A DNA stretch of 64,000 bases from Prochlorococcus marinus str. MIT 9312 (GTDB lineage Bacteria; Cyanobacteriota; Cyanobacteriia; PCC-6307; Cyanobiaceae): NCBI RefSeq assembly GCF_000012645.1, contig NC_007577.1:62001-126000 (forward strand). Direction: 5' to 3'. Under the pieces are notes generated by a model. It saw only the letters and a program-made list of their open reading frames with translations, was not told the DNA's origin and searched no databases. Of this stretch, positions 1 through 8,790 are shown piece by piece. The position numbers and the translations under genes were made by a program. Within the stretch, counting starts at the first letter, position 1. Each line of letters opens with the position of its first letter.

Positions 1-2819
1 ATAAACAAGTGAAGCATGTTGAATCTATAGAGAAAAAAGAAACTGAAATTGAAAAAAACAAAATATTATTTAATGAACAAAAAGAATCTATTAATAAAGA
101 AATATCAGTTTTAGAAGGTGCTCTGAAAATTCTGGTTGCTGAGCTTAAGGAGAAAGGAGAGGATACCTTGATAAAGGTCAATTCTGATATTGGAAGTATT
201 AATTCTAGCTTGAGAGAACTTGATAGGGTATCAAGTTTGAATAAAGAAGAGGGTATTAAATTACAAAAGCAGAGAGATGAAATTGCAATATCTAAGAGGA
301 ATATCGAGTCAGAAAAGATGAGACAAGAAAATTTTGATGAGAATTTTTTAAATAAATTGAACTTGCAAATTGATGATCTGACATTAAAACACAAATTATC
401 CAGAAAAAAACTTTCTGATGCAGCGGGAGAATCTGGAGAATTCTCAAAACAAAGTATCAAATTAAATGCTGAGCTTGAAAGTATAAAAAATAAAATTAAT
501 CCTTTGGAAATAAAAAAAAGGAAAGTTGAAGAAGAAACGATCCAAAATAATATTCAAAAAGATGCAATATCTTCTCAGATCGATGCTTTAGCTTTAGAAA
601 AGCAGAAACTTTTAGAGGGAAATCAAATAAAAAAAGAGACATCCGAGATAAATAAAAATAATTTAGCAAGTAACAGCTTGGAAATTAATTCTTTAAAAAA
701 TGAAATTGATTTATTAAATAAAACTAAACTAAGGCTAAACAACGAGCAATTAAGGCTTGAAAAGGATTTATCTAGATTTGAAAGCAGAAAGGAAGCTTTA
801 AATGAATCTAGAGGTTCATACGCTCTAAGAATTCTTTTAGAAGCAGGATTAGAGGGTATACATGGTTATGTAGCTCAACTTGGAGAGGTTAGTGAGAAAA
901 ATAGATATGCATTAGAAATTGCTGCTGGAAATAGACTAGGACAAATTGTTGTTGACAATGATCATATTGCAGCTAAAGCTATTGAAATTCTTAAAAAGAA
1001 GAAAGCGGGAAGATTAACTTTTTTACCTTTAAATAGAATTAAAAGTCAAAAGAAGAATTATGCAATTTCAAGATTTGAAAATAATAGAGAGCATGGATTC
1101 ATTGATAAAGCCATTAATTTAATTACTTTTGATGAAGTTTATTCAGATGTTTTTAGATATGTTTTTGGAGATACATTGGTTTTCTCAGACTTAGCCTCAG
1201 CTAGATTATCTAAACAAAAAAATAGGTTGGTTACTTTAAGTGGTGAACTATTAGAAGCAAGTGGAGCTATTACAGGGGGCAGTAAGTTAAATAAAGATTT
1301 AGCTTATAGATTTGGAATTAATAATGATCTTGATGACTCTAGCCCTATAAAAGAAAGATTATTGGTTATTGAAGAAGCCTTAAGGGAGTCAAATAATGAT
1401 TTAATTATAAAAAATAATAGACTCAATAAATTAAATTCTAACCGCAGTCATATAATTGAGGATTGTGCTTCATTTAACAAAGAAATTGAAGTGAATAAAA
1501 ATTCTGTTGAAGTTGTCATGAAAAGAATTCAGGATTTCAAATTGAGTTTAAATAAACTTGATAGTGCTAATAATTTATTAGTTGAGGAGTTAGATAGTTT
1601 AAAAAATGAATTGAAGCCTCATCATGATAAGTTTGATCAATTGCAAATCATTCTTAAGGAGAATTATGAAAAAAATCAAAAATCATCATTAATAGCTTTT
1701 AATAACGATTTTAATAATCTTGATAAAAAACTTGAATTACATATTAAGGAGAGAGATACATTACTAGATAAGAAGAATCAATTTGCTTTAAATAAAGAGC
1801 GTATCAATAATTCATTAAAAATAACTTTATTACAAGAAAAAAACTTGCAGGAATCTATCAAAGAACTTGCAATTGCTCATAGTGAATGGATAGAAAAAAG
1901 AGATAAATTTAAAAAAGAGCTTTTAGTTCTCAATAATCAAAAAAATTCCCTAGAGAAGGATTTAGGTTTTTTGAGAAGAAAAAGAGATGAATTAAACTCT
2001 TCAATTTCAAATAAAAGGCAAGAATATAATAACTATCTATTGAAGCTTGAATATCTTGAAAGGGATATGCATTCTCTGAAAGAAGAGATGAGGAGCGAGA
2101 AAATAAAATTAGAAAATTATAAAAAAGATCTACCTAATCCTTTCCCAAAGCTTGAAGAATATGAAGAGAAGAGTCTTGAATCTGTTCAATCAGAAATCTC
2201 GATTATAAATGCAAAACTACAAAGCTTAGAACCTGTTAATATGCTGGCTCTTGATGAACTAGAAGAATTAATTGAGCGATTAAATGGTTTACGAGAAAAA
2301 TTAGCAATCCTATCTAATGAAAGATCTGAATTATTGCTGAGAATAGAAACTGTATCGACTATGCGTCAGGAGGCTTTTATGCAAGCATTTTTAGAAGTTG
2401 ATAAACACTTTAGAGAAATTTTCGCAAATTTATCTGATGGAGATGGTTTCCTTCAACTTGAAAATACTAATTCTCCTTTGGAAGGAGGATTAACTTTAGT
2501 TGCACATCCTAAGGGAAAAAATGTCAGAAGATTAGCCTCTATGTCAGGTGGTGAAAAATCATTAACTGCTTTAAGTTTTTTATTTGCGTTGCAAAAGTAT
2601 AAACCTTCCCCTTTTTATGCATTAGATGAGGTTGATAGTTTTTTAGATGGTATCAATGTTGAAAGGTTGTCAAAATTAATATCTAATCAGTCATCAAATG
2701 CACAATTTATAGTCGTAAGTCATAGAAGGCCTATGATTAGTGCGTCTGAACGAACAATTGGTGTTGCGCAGGCACGAGGTGCTAATACTCAAGTTGTTGG
2801 GTTACCAAATGCTGCATAA
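1..2819 (+). CDS. smc: Chromosome segregation ATPase SMC (5' truncated by window edge)
   Basis: The reading frame is open to the left edge, so the gene starts outside the window. About 936 residues of an expected ~1190 are present, and the N-terminal Walker A is missing. Seen in order: a long Lys/Glu-rich coiled coil, a globular hinge from about fragment residue 265 to 410 with the SMC-type GIHGYVAQLG run, a second coiled coil, then the C-terminal ATPase head with signature SGGEKS near 845 and Walker B YALDEVDSF near 869. SMC forms the bacterial condensin core that compacts and separates chromosomes, usually with ScpA and ScpB, neither of which is seen here. The PRC-barrel gene follows 45 bp later on the same strand. 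Confidence 0.96.
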   Translation, partial: KQVKHVESIEKKETEIEKNKILFNEQKESINKEISVLEGALKILVAELKEKGEDTLIKVNSDIGSINSSLRELDRVSSLNKEEGIKLQKQRDEIAISKRNIESEKMRQENFDENFLNKLNLQIDDLTLKHKLSRKKLSDAAGESGEFSKQSIKLNAELESIKNKINPLEIKKRKVEEETIQNNIQKDAISSQIDALALEKQKLLEGNQIKKETSEINKNNLASNSLEINSLKNEIDLLNKTKLRLNNEQLRLEKDLSRFESRKEALNESRGSYALRILLEAGLEGIHGYVAQLGEVSEKNRYALEIAAGNRLGQIVVDNDHIAAKAIEILKKKKAGRLTFLPLNRIKSQKKNYAISRFENNREHGFIDKAINLITFDEVYSDVFRYVFGDTLVFSDLASARLSKQKNRLVTLSGELLEASGAITGGSKLNKDLAYRFGINNDLDDSSPIKERLLVIEEALRESNNDLIIKNNRLNKLNSNRSHIIEDCASFNKEIEVNKNSVEVVMKRIQDFKLSLNKLDSANNLLVEELDSLKNELKPHHDKFDQLQIILKENYEKNQKSSLIAFNNDFNNLDKKLELHIKERDTLLDKKNQFALNKERINNSLKITLLQEKNLQESIKELAIAHSEWIEKRDKFKKELLVLNNQKNSLEKDLGFLRRKRDELNSSISNKRQEYNNYLLKLEYLERDMHSLKEEMRSEKIKLENYKKDLPNPFPKLEEYEEKSLESVQSEISIINAKLQSLEPVNMLALDELEELIERLNGLREKLAILSNERSELLLRIETVSTMRQEAFMQAFLEVDKHFREIFANLSDGDGFLQLENTNSPLEGGLTLVAHPKGKNVRRLASMSGGEKSLTALSFLFALQKYKPSPFYALDEVDSFLDGINVERLSKLISNQSSNAQFIVVSHRRPMISASERTIGVAQARGANTQVVGLPNAA

Positions 2820-2864
2820 ACACACTTTTTTAAATTTATACGTCAGAATGATAAAAAGGTATTT

Positions 2865-3914
2865 ATGAGTTTGTCTAACACATCTGCTAATAAGAATCGC
2901 CCTAATTCTGTTCCTAGCGAACGTTTATGGTTAAGGTCAGAATTAATGGGGACACAAGTTATAACTACTGATACTGGGAGGCGTTTAGGCGTAGTTGGTG
3001 AAGTTGTTGTTGATATTGACAGAAGGGAGGTGGTCGCTTTGGGACTAAGAGATAATCCACTTACAAGATTTTTACCAGGTTTGCCAAAATGGATGCCCTT
3101 AGAAAGTATAAAGCAAGTTGGAGATGTGATATTAGTTGACTCTCTAGATTCTTTGAGTGAAAGTTTTTCTCCAGAAAGATATGGAAAGGTAATTAATTGT
3201 CAGGTAATTACAGAGTCTGGACAACTTTTAGGTAGAGTTCTTGGGTTTTCGTTTGATATCGAGACAGGGGATTTAATTTCTCTTGTTATGGGTGCAGTAG
3301 GTGTTCCACTTTTAGGTGAGGGAGTTTTAAGTACTTGGGAAATTCCTGTTGAGGAAATTGTAAGTAGTGGTACGGATAGGATTATTGTTTATGAAGGGGC
3401 TGAAGAGAAATTGAACCAATTAAGTAGTGGATTACTTGAGAAACTTGGAGTCGGAGGTTCTTCATGGGATGAAAGGGAAGCAAATGGATACTCAGCAAAT
3501 CTTGTCCCAGTTGAGAATCAGTTATTGTCAGGTTTGGAATCAGAAAAGCAAAACAATTTGGTTGAGGAATATGAAGAAGTTGTTGAACAAGATGATTATG
3601 AAGATGATTATGAAGATGAAGATGAACTTGAATATGTTGAAATAAAGGGTTCTTCAGAGGAAATCAATAACAGAAAAAAGTTATATATGGATAATGATTA
3701 TTCTGATCAGATTGAGAATCAAAATAGTTTTAATCAAATAGATGAAGAAAAGAATATTGATTTTATGCAAAAGAAACAATCAACTACAAATTTAGCTTCA
3801 AAAAGACCAATTCAAAATGCAAAAGAAACTTTGGATATTGAACCACTAGATGCACAAAATTTAGTTAAAGATAATAAAAAGTCAGAAAAGTTTGAAATTG
3901 ATGACCCTTGGTAA
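2865..3914 (+). CDS. PRC-barrel domain protein with acidic tail
   Basis: This 349-residue protein begins at an ATG 45 bp after smc and is probably co-transcribed with it. Residues ~20-95 and ~105-180 look like two PRC-barrel units, the small beta-barrel also found in the photosynthetic reaction-centre H subunit and in RimM. The signs are paired phrases such as GRRLGVVGEVVVD and GQLLGRVLGFSFD, each followed by strand-rich sequence. From about residue 228 it becomes a low-complexity tail dominated by Asp, Glu and Tyr, then Asn, Gln and Lys. There is no signal peptide or membrane helix, so it is probably cytosolic. PRC-barrels commonly mediate protein or RNA contacts. The precise role is unknown, and the link to chromosome biology is only positional. 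Confidence 0.8.
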   Translation: MSLSNTSANKNRPNSVPSERLWLRSELMGTQVITTDTGRRLGVVGEVVVDIDRREVVALGLRDNPLTRFLPGLPKWMPLESIKQVGDVILVDSLDSLSESFSPERYGKVINCQVITESGQLLGRVLGFSFDIETGDLISLVMGAVGVPLLGEGVLSTWEIPVEEIVSSGTDRIIVYEGAEEKLNQLSSGLLEKLGVGGSSWDEREANGYSANLVPVENQLLSGLESEKQNNLVEEYEEVVEQDDYEDDYEDEDELEYVEIKGSSEEINNRKKLYMDNDYSDQIENQNSFNQIDEEKNIDFMQKKQSTTNLASKRPIQNAKETLDIEPLDAQNLVKDNKKSEKFEIDDPW

Positions 3915-3917
3915 TTT

Positions 3918-5183
3918 TCAAAGTTTTTTTATTGAATTAACAATTATAGAAGTAAGTTTTTCAGCAGCACCTTTATCGCCTCTCTCTTTGTGTAAATTAT
4001 TACTAATACTTTTTAATTGATCCCTATTTTTAATAAGAAATAATACTTCTCTTGCAATTTTTCTGGGCGAAATATTTCCTATCCTTTCAGGGACAATCAT
4101 TCTTTTAGCTTTAATATTTGGCCAAGCAAAAAACTTCTTTTTTTTAACATAAAAATATTGAATTATAAAAGTTAGGAATCTATTTATGAATGAAATTTTC
4201 CCGATTACTCCAAAAATACCATCCCAGGCATTCATCATATTTAAATGTTGAGTTGGTAGAACAACTAACATTGGAAGAGCAATTGCTGCTAATTCTGCAG
4301 TATTTGCTCCTACAGTTGTAATCGCAAGATCACATTCTTTCAATATTTCATAGCAAGGATGTTTCTTAATTAGATAAATTTTTGTATTTTTTGATGTTTC
4401 AATTACATAATCAAACCAGGAGTCTTTGATGTTTTTAATTTTTTTAATTTTTGATGAGTAATATTTCGCAATTGGATTGTTCTCACTTTGAAAAAATAAA
4501 TATTCACTTTTATTAGTGGTTGGAGCCATGGGAATTATAAAATTTATATTTTGATTTTCTTCAGCTACATGATCTGCAATTTCTAAGAAGAAAGGAATTC
4601 CAACAGAGAGTTTTGCTTTTTTAGAACCAGGCAACAATGCAATATAGTGTTTTTCTTTATTTTTTAATGATATTTCATTATTAAGTTTGATATCTGCCAT
4701 TAAATCGCCAATGATTTGACATTTATATTTATATCTTTTAGGAATTAACTCTTTTACTTTTAAATTCATGGCAGCAATTTTGTTAGTCCATTGAGGCCAT
4801 CGCGCAATCCATTCAGCATATGTGATATTTAAATAACCTAATCTTTTAGCTAGTAAAATGCTCCAAAATTGATCTCCACCAAGGAAAATAACTACCCCTT
4901 TTTTTGGCCAATTAGCAAAAGAACTTGGCTTTATTAATAATTTCCAAAAACTTTTGGATTTTGTAATTAATTCGAATTTATTCCATGAATTTGCAACTAA
5001 ATATTCTTTACCAGTCGCATTTGGGCAAGGAACAAGAACTAATCTAAGAGTTAAATCGAGTGTATCGTCATCACATAGAGTTTTATTTATTTTATTAAGC
5101 TCATCCACTAGAGGATTTACCCATGTAGCTAATTCACCAGGACCATTAGAAACTATAACTACTGCAACTGATTTTTTTTTCAT
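3918..5183 (-). CDS. LpxB-like (GT19-type) glycosyltransferase family protein
   Basis: A 421-residue protein, convergent with the PRC-barrel gene (3 bp gap). Its N-terminus VSNGPGELATWVNPL resembles the nucleotide-sugar glycosyltransferase fold of lipid-A-disaccharide synthase. Further on, LLPGSKKAKL and the C-terminal TTVGANTAELAAIALPMLVV match the positions where LpxB-type enzymes carry the GSR and G-T-x-x-LE-type motifs. It is a cyanobacterial LpxB-related family member rather than canonical LpxB, because the key motifs are diverged and no lpxA, lpxC or lpxD lies nearby. The acceptor substrate is unknown. A second, only distantly similar member is encoded at 56907-58118. The family fold is fairly sure; the activity is not. 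Confidence 0.65.
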   Translation of the reverse strand: MKKKSVAVVIVSNGPGELATWVNPLVDELNKINKTLCDDDTLDLTLRLVLVPCPNATGKEYLVANSWNKFELITKSKSFWKLLIKPSSFANWPKKGVVIFLGGDQFWSILLAKRLGYLNITYAEWIARWPQWTNKIAAMNLKVKELIPKRYKYKCQIIGDLMADIKLNNEISLKNKEKHYIALLPGSKKAKLSVGIPFFLEIADHVAEENQNINFIIPMAPTTNKSEYLFFQSENNPIAKYYSSKIKKIKNIKDSWFDYVIETSKNTKIYLIKKHPCYEILKECDLAITTVGANTAELAAIALPMLVVLPTQHLNMMNAWDGIFGVIGKISFINRFLTFIIQYFYVKKKKFFAWPNIKAKRMIVPERIGNISPRKIAREVLFLIKNRDQLKSISNNLHKERGDKGAAEKLTSIIVNSIKKL

Positions 5184-5209
5184 TGCAGTTTAACCATAAT
5201 ACATTAAAT

Positions 5210-5290
5210 GCGGACGGCGAGACTTGAACTCGCAAGGCCTAAGCCACACGCTCCTTAGACGTGCGCGTCTACCAATTCCGCCACGTCCGC
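5210..5290 (-). tRNA. tRNA-Leu, anticodon AAG as read
   Basis: The complementary strand folds as a class II tRNA of 81 nt without encoded CCA. The acceptor stem GCGGACG pairs with CGTCCGC, the D arm contains GGAATTGGTAGAC, and the T arm contains GTTCAAGTC. The anticodon stem is CACGT against GCGTG, leaving the 7-nt loop CTAAGGA, with U33 and purine 37 framing the anticodon AAG for codon CUU. The short extra arm supports leucine. An A at position 34 is unusual for a bacterial leucine tRNA and deserves a check (see findings). Confidence 0.93.
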
Positions 5291-5552
5291 AAAGGGTTTT
5301 CAAGCACCCGCGGGTACCTAAACCTTAAAGATATAATACATTATTGACTGAAATAAGGATGTAGTTCTAAAAGAGAATTTTTGTATATGATGAATTATTT
5401 TTCTATTGCATAAAAAAAATATTTATACATATATAACGTTCTAGGTTGTATTGTAAAAAATGTCCTCTGATAACTAAAAAAATTTTGTTAAATACTTTGG
5501 CAAAGAATTTTTTATTTTAAGTCATTTTCATTTCTTCAATTTAATTTTCATA

Positions 5553-6899
5553 ATGGTTGAAAAAGTTTTAATTGCTAATCGTGGAGAAATAGCTTTACGA
5601 ATTGTCAGAAGTTGTAGAGAACTAGGTATTGCAACAGTTGCAGTTTTTAGCACCGTAGATAAAAAAGCATTGCACGTTCAGCTTGCTGATGAAGCGGTGT
5701 GCGTTGGAGACTCGTTAAGTAATAAGAGTTATTTAAATATTCCAAATATACTTGCTGCTGCTACATCGAGAGGAGTTGATGCTATTCATCCTGGTTATGG
5801 ATTTCTTGCTGAAAATGATAAATTTGCTGAGATGTGTAACGATCACGGCATAGTTTTTATTGGTCCATCTCCTAATGCTATTAGATCTATGGGAGATAAA
5901 TCTACAGCTAAAGAAACTATGGAAGCAGTAGGAGTTCCAACAGTACCAGGTAGTAAAGGCTTGTTATCAAATGTTGATGAGGCTTATAAATTGGCAGATG
6001 ATATTGGCTATCCGGTAATTATCAAAGCGACTGCTGGAGGAGGTGGAAGAGGTATGAGGCTGGTTGAAAATGCTGATAATCTTGAAAAAATGTTTAAAGC
6101 AGCTCAGGGTGAAGCAGAAGCAGCTTTTGGTAATGATGGTTTATATATGGAGAAATTTATAAAGAAGCCAAGACATGTAGAAATTCAAATTTTGGCGGAT
6201 AGGTCGGGAAATGTTGTTCATTTAGGAGAGCGAGATTGTTCAGTTCAAAGAAGACATCAGAAGTTATTGGAAGAGTCTCCTAGCCCTGCAATTAACACTG
6301 AACTTAGAAAAAAAATGGGAAATGCAGCTATTGCTGCTGCAAAAAGTATCGGTTACGAAGGAGCTGGTACGGTTGAATTTTTAGTTGATGATGATAATTT
6401 TTATTTCATGGAAATGAATACTAGGATTCAAGTTGAACATCCTGTTACTGAAATGGTTACAGGAGTTGATTTAATAGCTGAGCAAATTAAAATCGCAAGC
6501 GGAGTAAACTTGGAATTTAATCAGGATGATATCAATTTAAACGGTCATGCCATTGAATGTAGAATCAACGCTGAAGATCCTTCTCATAATTTCCGACCAT
6601 CACCTGGAAAAATAACTGGTTGGCTTCCTCCTGGCGGCCCTGGTGTAAGGGTGGATAGTCATGTTTATACTGGCTATGAAATACCTCCATTCTATGACTC
6701 ATTAATTGGTAAATTAATAGTCTGGGGAAAAGATCGTAATACTGCAATTAAACGTATGAATAGGGCTTTAAATGAATGCGCGGTAACCGGCATTCCTACA
6801 ACAATTAACTTTCATCTAACTTTACTGAATAAAGCTAAATTTAAGGAAGGTAAGATACATACTAAATATGTAGAAGAAGAATTATTGCCAAATTACTGA
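5553..6899 (+). CDS. accC: Biotin carboxylase subunit of acetyl-CoA carboxylase
   Basis: The 448-residue length is typical for AccC. This subunit carboxylates biotin on AccB using ATP and bicarbonate, the first step of malonyl-CoA and fatty-acid synthesis. Seen in order: the N-terminal biotin-carboxylase fold ([20 protein letters not shown]), the ATP-grasp glycine loop GGGGRGM near residue 161, the catalytic-region block [15 protein letters not shown] near 285, and a C-terminal domain with RINAEDP and GKLIVWG. The ATG start gives the canonical N-terminus. accB and accAD are not in the window. About 260 bp of AT-rich sequence lies between it and the divergent tRNA-Leu and probably carries both promoters. 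Confidence 0.97.
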   Translation: MVEKVLIANRGEIALRIVRSCRELGIATVAVFSTVDKKALHVQLADEAVCVGDSLSNKSYLNIPNILAAATSRGVDAIHPGYGFLAENDKFAEMCNDHGIVFIGPSPNAIRSMGDKSTAKETMEAVGVPTVPGSKGLLSNVDEAYKLADDIGYPVIIKATAGGGGRGMRLVENADNLEKMFKAAQGEAEAAFGNDGLYMEKFIKKPRHVEIQILADRSGNVVHLGERDCSVQRRHQKLLEESPSPAINTELRKKMGNAAIAAAKSIGYEGAGTVEFLVDDDNFYFMEMNTRIQVEHPVTEMVTGVDLIAEQIKIASGVNLEFNQDDINLNGHAIECRINAEDPSHNFRPSPGKITGWLPPGGPGVRVDSHVYTGYEIPPFYDSLIGKLIVWGKDRNTAIKRMNRALNECAVTGIPTTINFHLTLLNKAKFKEGKIHTKYVEEELLPNY

Positions 6900-6917
6900 G
6901 GAATAATTAAATAATTA

Positions 6918-7232
6918 CTATGAAATGTGTGTATGCAATGCAAGTTTTATAAGACCTTGTTGACCCACTAAAATCTCTCTTAAAAAGCTTATAATTCCAA
7001 TCCAGATTACAGGTCCCACATCAACTCCTCCTATAGGGGGAATTAATTTTCTTGTTAAATTCAGAATAGAGCTTGATGGTATTGAAACTAATAACCATAA
7101 ACCTTTACTTAAATCAATTTTTGGGTACCAAGTAAGAATTAATCTTATTAAAAAAATTACAGTTAGATATGATAGAGAGATTCCTAAGCTAACATCTAAA
7201 ATTTGGAGAGATTCTACAAGCAAGGAAATCAC
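6918..7232 (-). CDS. YggT family membrane protein
   Basis: This 104-residue hydrophobic protein belongs to the YggT (YGGT/CCB3-like) family. In bacteria and plastids the family is linked to membrane integrity, cell division or cytochrome b6 haem attachment. Two hydrophobic blocks flank the typical central phrase LILTWYPKID followed by SILNLTRKLIPPIGGVDVGPVIWI, which is the hallmark of the family. It is convergent with accC (18 bp gap) and divergent from psbX. A thylakoid or plasma-membrane location is inferred. The exact role in picocyanobacteria is not known. Confidence 0.87.
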   Translation of the reverse strand: MISLLVESLQILDVSLGISLSYLTVIFLIRLILTWYPKIDLSKGLWLLVSIPSSSILNLTRKLIPPIGGVDVGPVIWIGIISFLREILVGQQGLIKLALHTHIS

Positions 7233-7313
7233 AATTATTTAACTCATCTTAATAAATAACCCATTGAAACGTATTTAATTCGTATTATAAATTGAGAATT
7301 TAATATTTAACCA

Positions 7314-7499
7314 GTGTTTCAAATCTCAAATTTATTACTAGCTGCAGATTTTTCTTCTGAAGTTGCAAATAATTCCGCAGTTGGAATGATAGGTAGTTTT
7401 ATTGCCGCCGCTTTACTTATCGTTATTCCAGCTACTGCATTTTTGATTTTTGTTAGTCAGAAAGATTCCCTCAATCGTACATCTACTGGAAGACGCTAG
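7314..7499 (+). CDS. psbX: Photosystem II reaction centre protein X
   Basis: A 61-residue protein with one membrane-spanning helix at about residues 22-46, where [20 protein letters not shown] leads into a short polar tail. Size, helix and C-terminal KDSLNRTS match the picocyanobacterial PsbX form, which has an N-terminal extension compared with other cyanobacteria. PsbX is a low-molecular-mass subunit at the periphery of photosystem II, near cytochrome b559, and affects quinone turnover. The start is GTG. ycf66 follows 80 bp later on the same strand, a neighbourhood I recognise from Prochlorococcus. Confidence 0.9.
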   Translation: MFQISNLLLAADFSSEVANNSAVGMIGSFIAAALLIVIPATAFLIFVSQKDSLNRTSTGRR

Positions 7500-7579
7500 T
7501 TTTTGTAGAAGTTTTAAGTACACTATATATATAGGGTGATTTAATTTCCCCTTTAAAAAATAAATTTTGGAGAAAGAAT

Positions 7580-8506
7580 GTGGTCAATGCTAGTCTCAAT
7601 TGGGCCAGTATTGTTGGTATAGTTCTCGCTGTAGGTGGAGGAGGCCTTTATTTTTTAAGGTCTTTTAAACCTGCATTAGCAAGAGATTATGATGTTTTCT
7701 TCGCAGCAATAGGACTTTTGTGCGGAGGGATATTATTTTTTCAAGGCTGGAGATTAGATCCTATTCTTCAGTTTGGTCAGTTTTTGTTAGCAGGAACCAC
7801 AGTTTTTTTTGCATATGAAAGTGTGCGATTAAGGGGAGTTGCTACTGATCAAGCAAGAAGATCATCTTATTTTGATGATGATCCTATTTCTGATGTGCCC
7901 AGAAATTCTAGAGGTCGATTTAATGACGAATACGATAGGTTTGAGGAAGCTGAAAGACCATCAAGAAGATTTAACCCTCAAGAAGATGAATTTGAAGATG
8001 AATATATGGATGGGAGATCTCTTAGAAGAAATGTTTCAAGAGCCATTCCTGCTTCTGCTGCAAGTAGAAGCAGGCCATCTAAAAGAGAAGCAAATCAGTT
8101 TGAAAATGACGAACCTATAAGAAGAAGAAAGACTCCTGGAGATACAAATAGTAATCAATCAGAAAGAAATAACTTTGGTGAAAGAAGAAACTTATCTCGT
8201 AATGAAGTTAAAACAGGATCAAGACCCAGAATAAATCGGACAGTATCTAGGCAAGATAATAGTTCTACACCTGATAATTCTTCTCAATCAAGAAAGAAAC
8301 CTTCAAGATCTCCTATTAGGCAGCAAACTTCAACAGAGCTAGTAGAAGATGCTTCATTCAAAGATGTTAATCAAGTCAAAAAAACTCGAGAGTCTCGGAG
8401 AGTCAGCTCTTCAGCGAGATCAAGTGCAAAAAATCAAAATGGTAGATATACCGTTGGAAAAAATAAAAAGAAACCTAGAGATAACAGTTCTAGATTTGAT
8501 GATTAA
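7580..8506 (+). CDS. ycf66: Ycf66 family protein with long Arg/Ser-rich tail
   Basis: A 308-residue protein starting at GTG; an out-of-frame ATG lies 2 bp upstream. Residues 1-90 are the Ycf66 domain with about three hydrophobic segments, including VGGGGLYFLRSFKPALARDYD and FAAIGLLCGGILFFQGWRLD. The remaining ~215 residues are low complexity: acidic patches, then Arg-, Ser- and Asn-rich sequence with repeated RR and SR pairs, likely disordered and basic. Ycf66 is conserved in cyanobacteria and some plastids; its function is not settled. The long basic tail could contact acidic partners or nucleic acid at the membrane surface, which is inference only. It abuts the convergent hli gene with no gap. 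Confidence 0.86.
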   Translation: MVNASLNWASIVGIVLAVGGGGLYFLRSFKPALARDYDVFFAAIGLLCGGILFFQGWRLDPILQFGQFLLAGTTVFFAYESVRLRGVATDQARRSSYFDDDPISDVPRNSRGRFNDEYDRFEEAERPSRRFNPQEDEFEDEYMDGRSLRRNVSRAIPASAASRSRPSKREANQFENDEPIRRRKTPGDTNSNQSERNNFGERRNLSRNEVKTGSRPRINRTVSRQDNSSTPDNSSQSRKKPSRSPIRQQTSTELVEDASFKDVNQVKKTRESRRVSSSARSSAKNQNGRYTVGKNKKKPRDNSSRFDD

Positions 8507-8782
8507 TTATAAGATTCCTGCCCATTTTAAAAACGATTGTTGACTAAATAATTCAATTAGTATTATTGCTAGGAATCCGATCATTGCAAATCTTCCATTA
8601 GTTATTTCAGAATAATTACTCCATCCGAATTTATATTCATCTTCAATATCTATTGATTTTTCATCAAATTTAATATCTGCAGTTTGTTCACTTTTGTCAT
8701 TTTTATCTTTCTTTTTTTCTATAGAACTCTCATTCTCTAAATTAGTGACTTCTGAGTTAGTTTGTTCTTCTTTAGAATTCAT
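8507..8782 (-). CDS. hli: High-light-inducible protein (Hli) with charged N-terminal extension
   Basis: A 91-residue single-helix chlorophyll a/b-binding-like protein. The C-terminal ~40 residues carry the Hli motif: FGWSNYSEITNGRFAMIGFL, with the Glu and Asn-Gly-Arg chlorophyll-ligand residues, then a hydrophobic helix. The first ~50 residues are highly charged (Glu, Lys, Asp) and look disordered, longer than the minimal 45-60-residue Hli. Hli proteins bind chlorophyll and carotenoid, and protect or help assemble photosystem II under light stress. It lies 8 bp downstream of the ABC-transporter start and reads away from it. A second, short Hli is at 36867-37013. Confidence 0.93.
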   Translation of the reverse strand: MNSKEEQTNSEVTNLENESSIEKKKDKNDKSEQTADIKFDEKSIDIEDEYKFGWSNYSEITNGRFAMIGFLAIILIELFSQQSFLKWAGIL

Positions 8783-8790
8783 TTTTTTTC

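Noticed and set aside
3427-3645. Long frame inside the PRC-barrel gene
   Set aside because: It comes from the repeated GAT/GAA/TAT codons read in another frame and is low complexity in Met, Lys and Ile.
7839-8120. Long alternative frame inside ycf66
   Set aside because: A shadow of the Arg/Ser/Asp-rich tail of Ycf66, without independent motifs.
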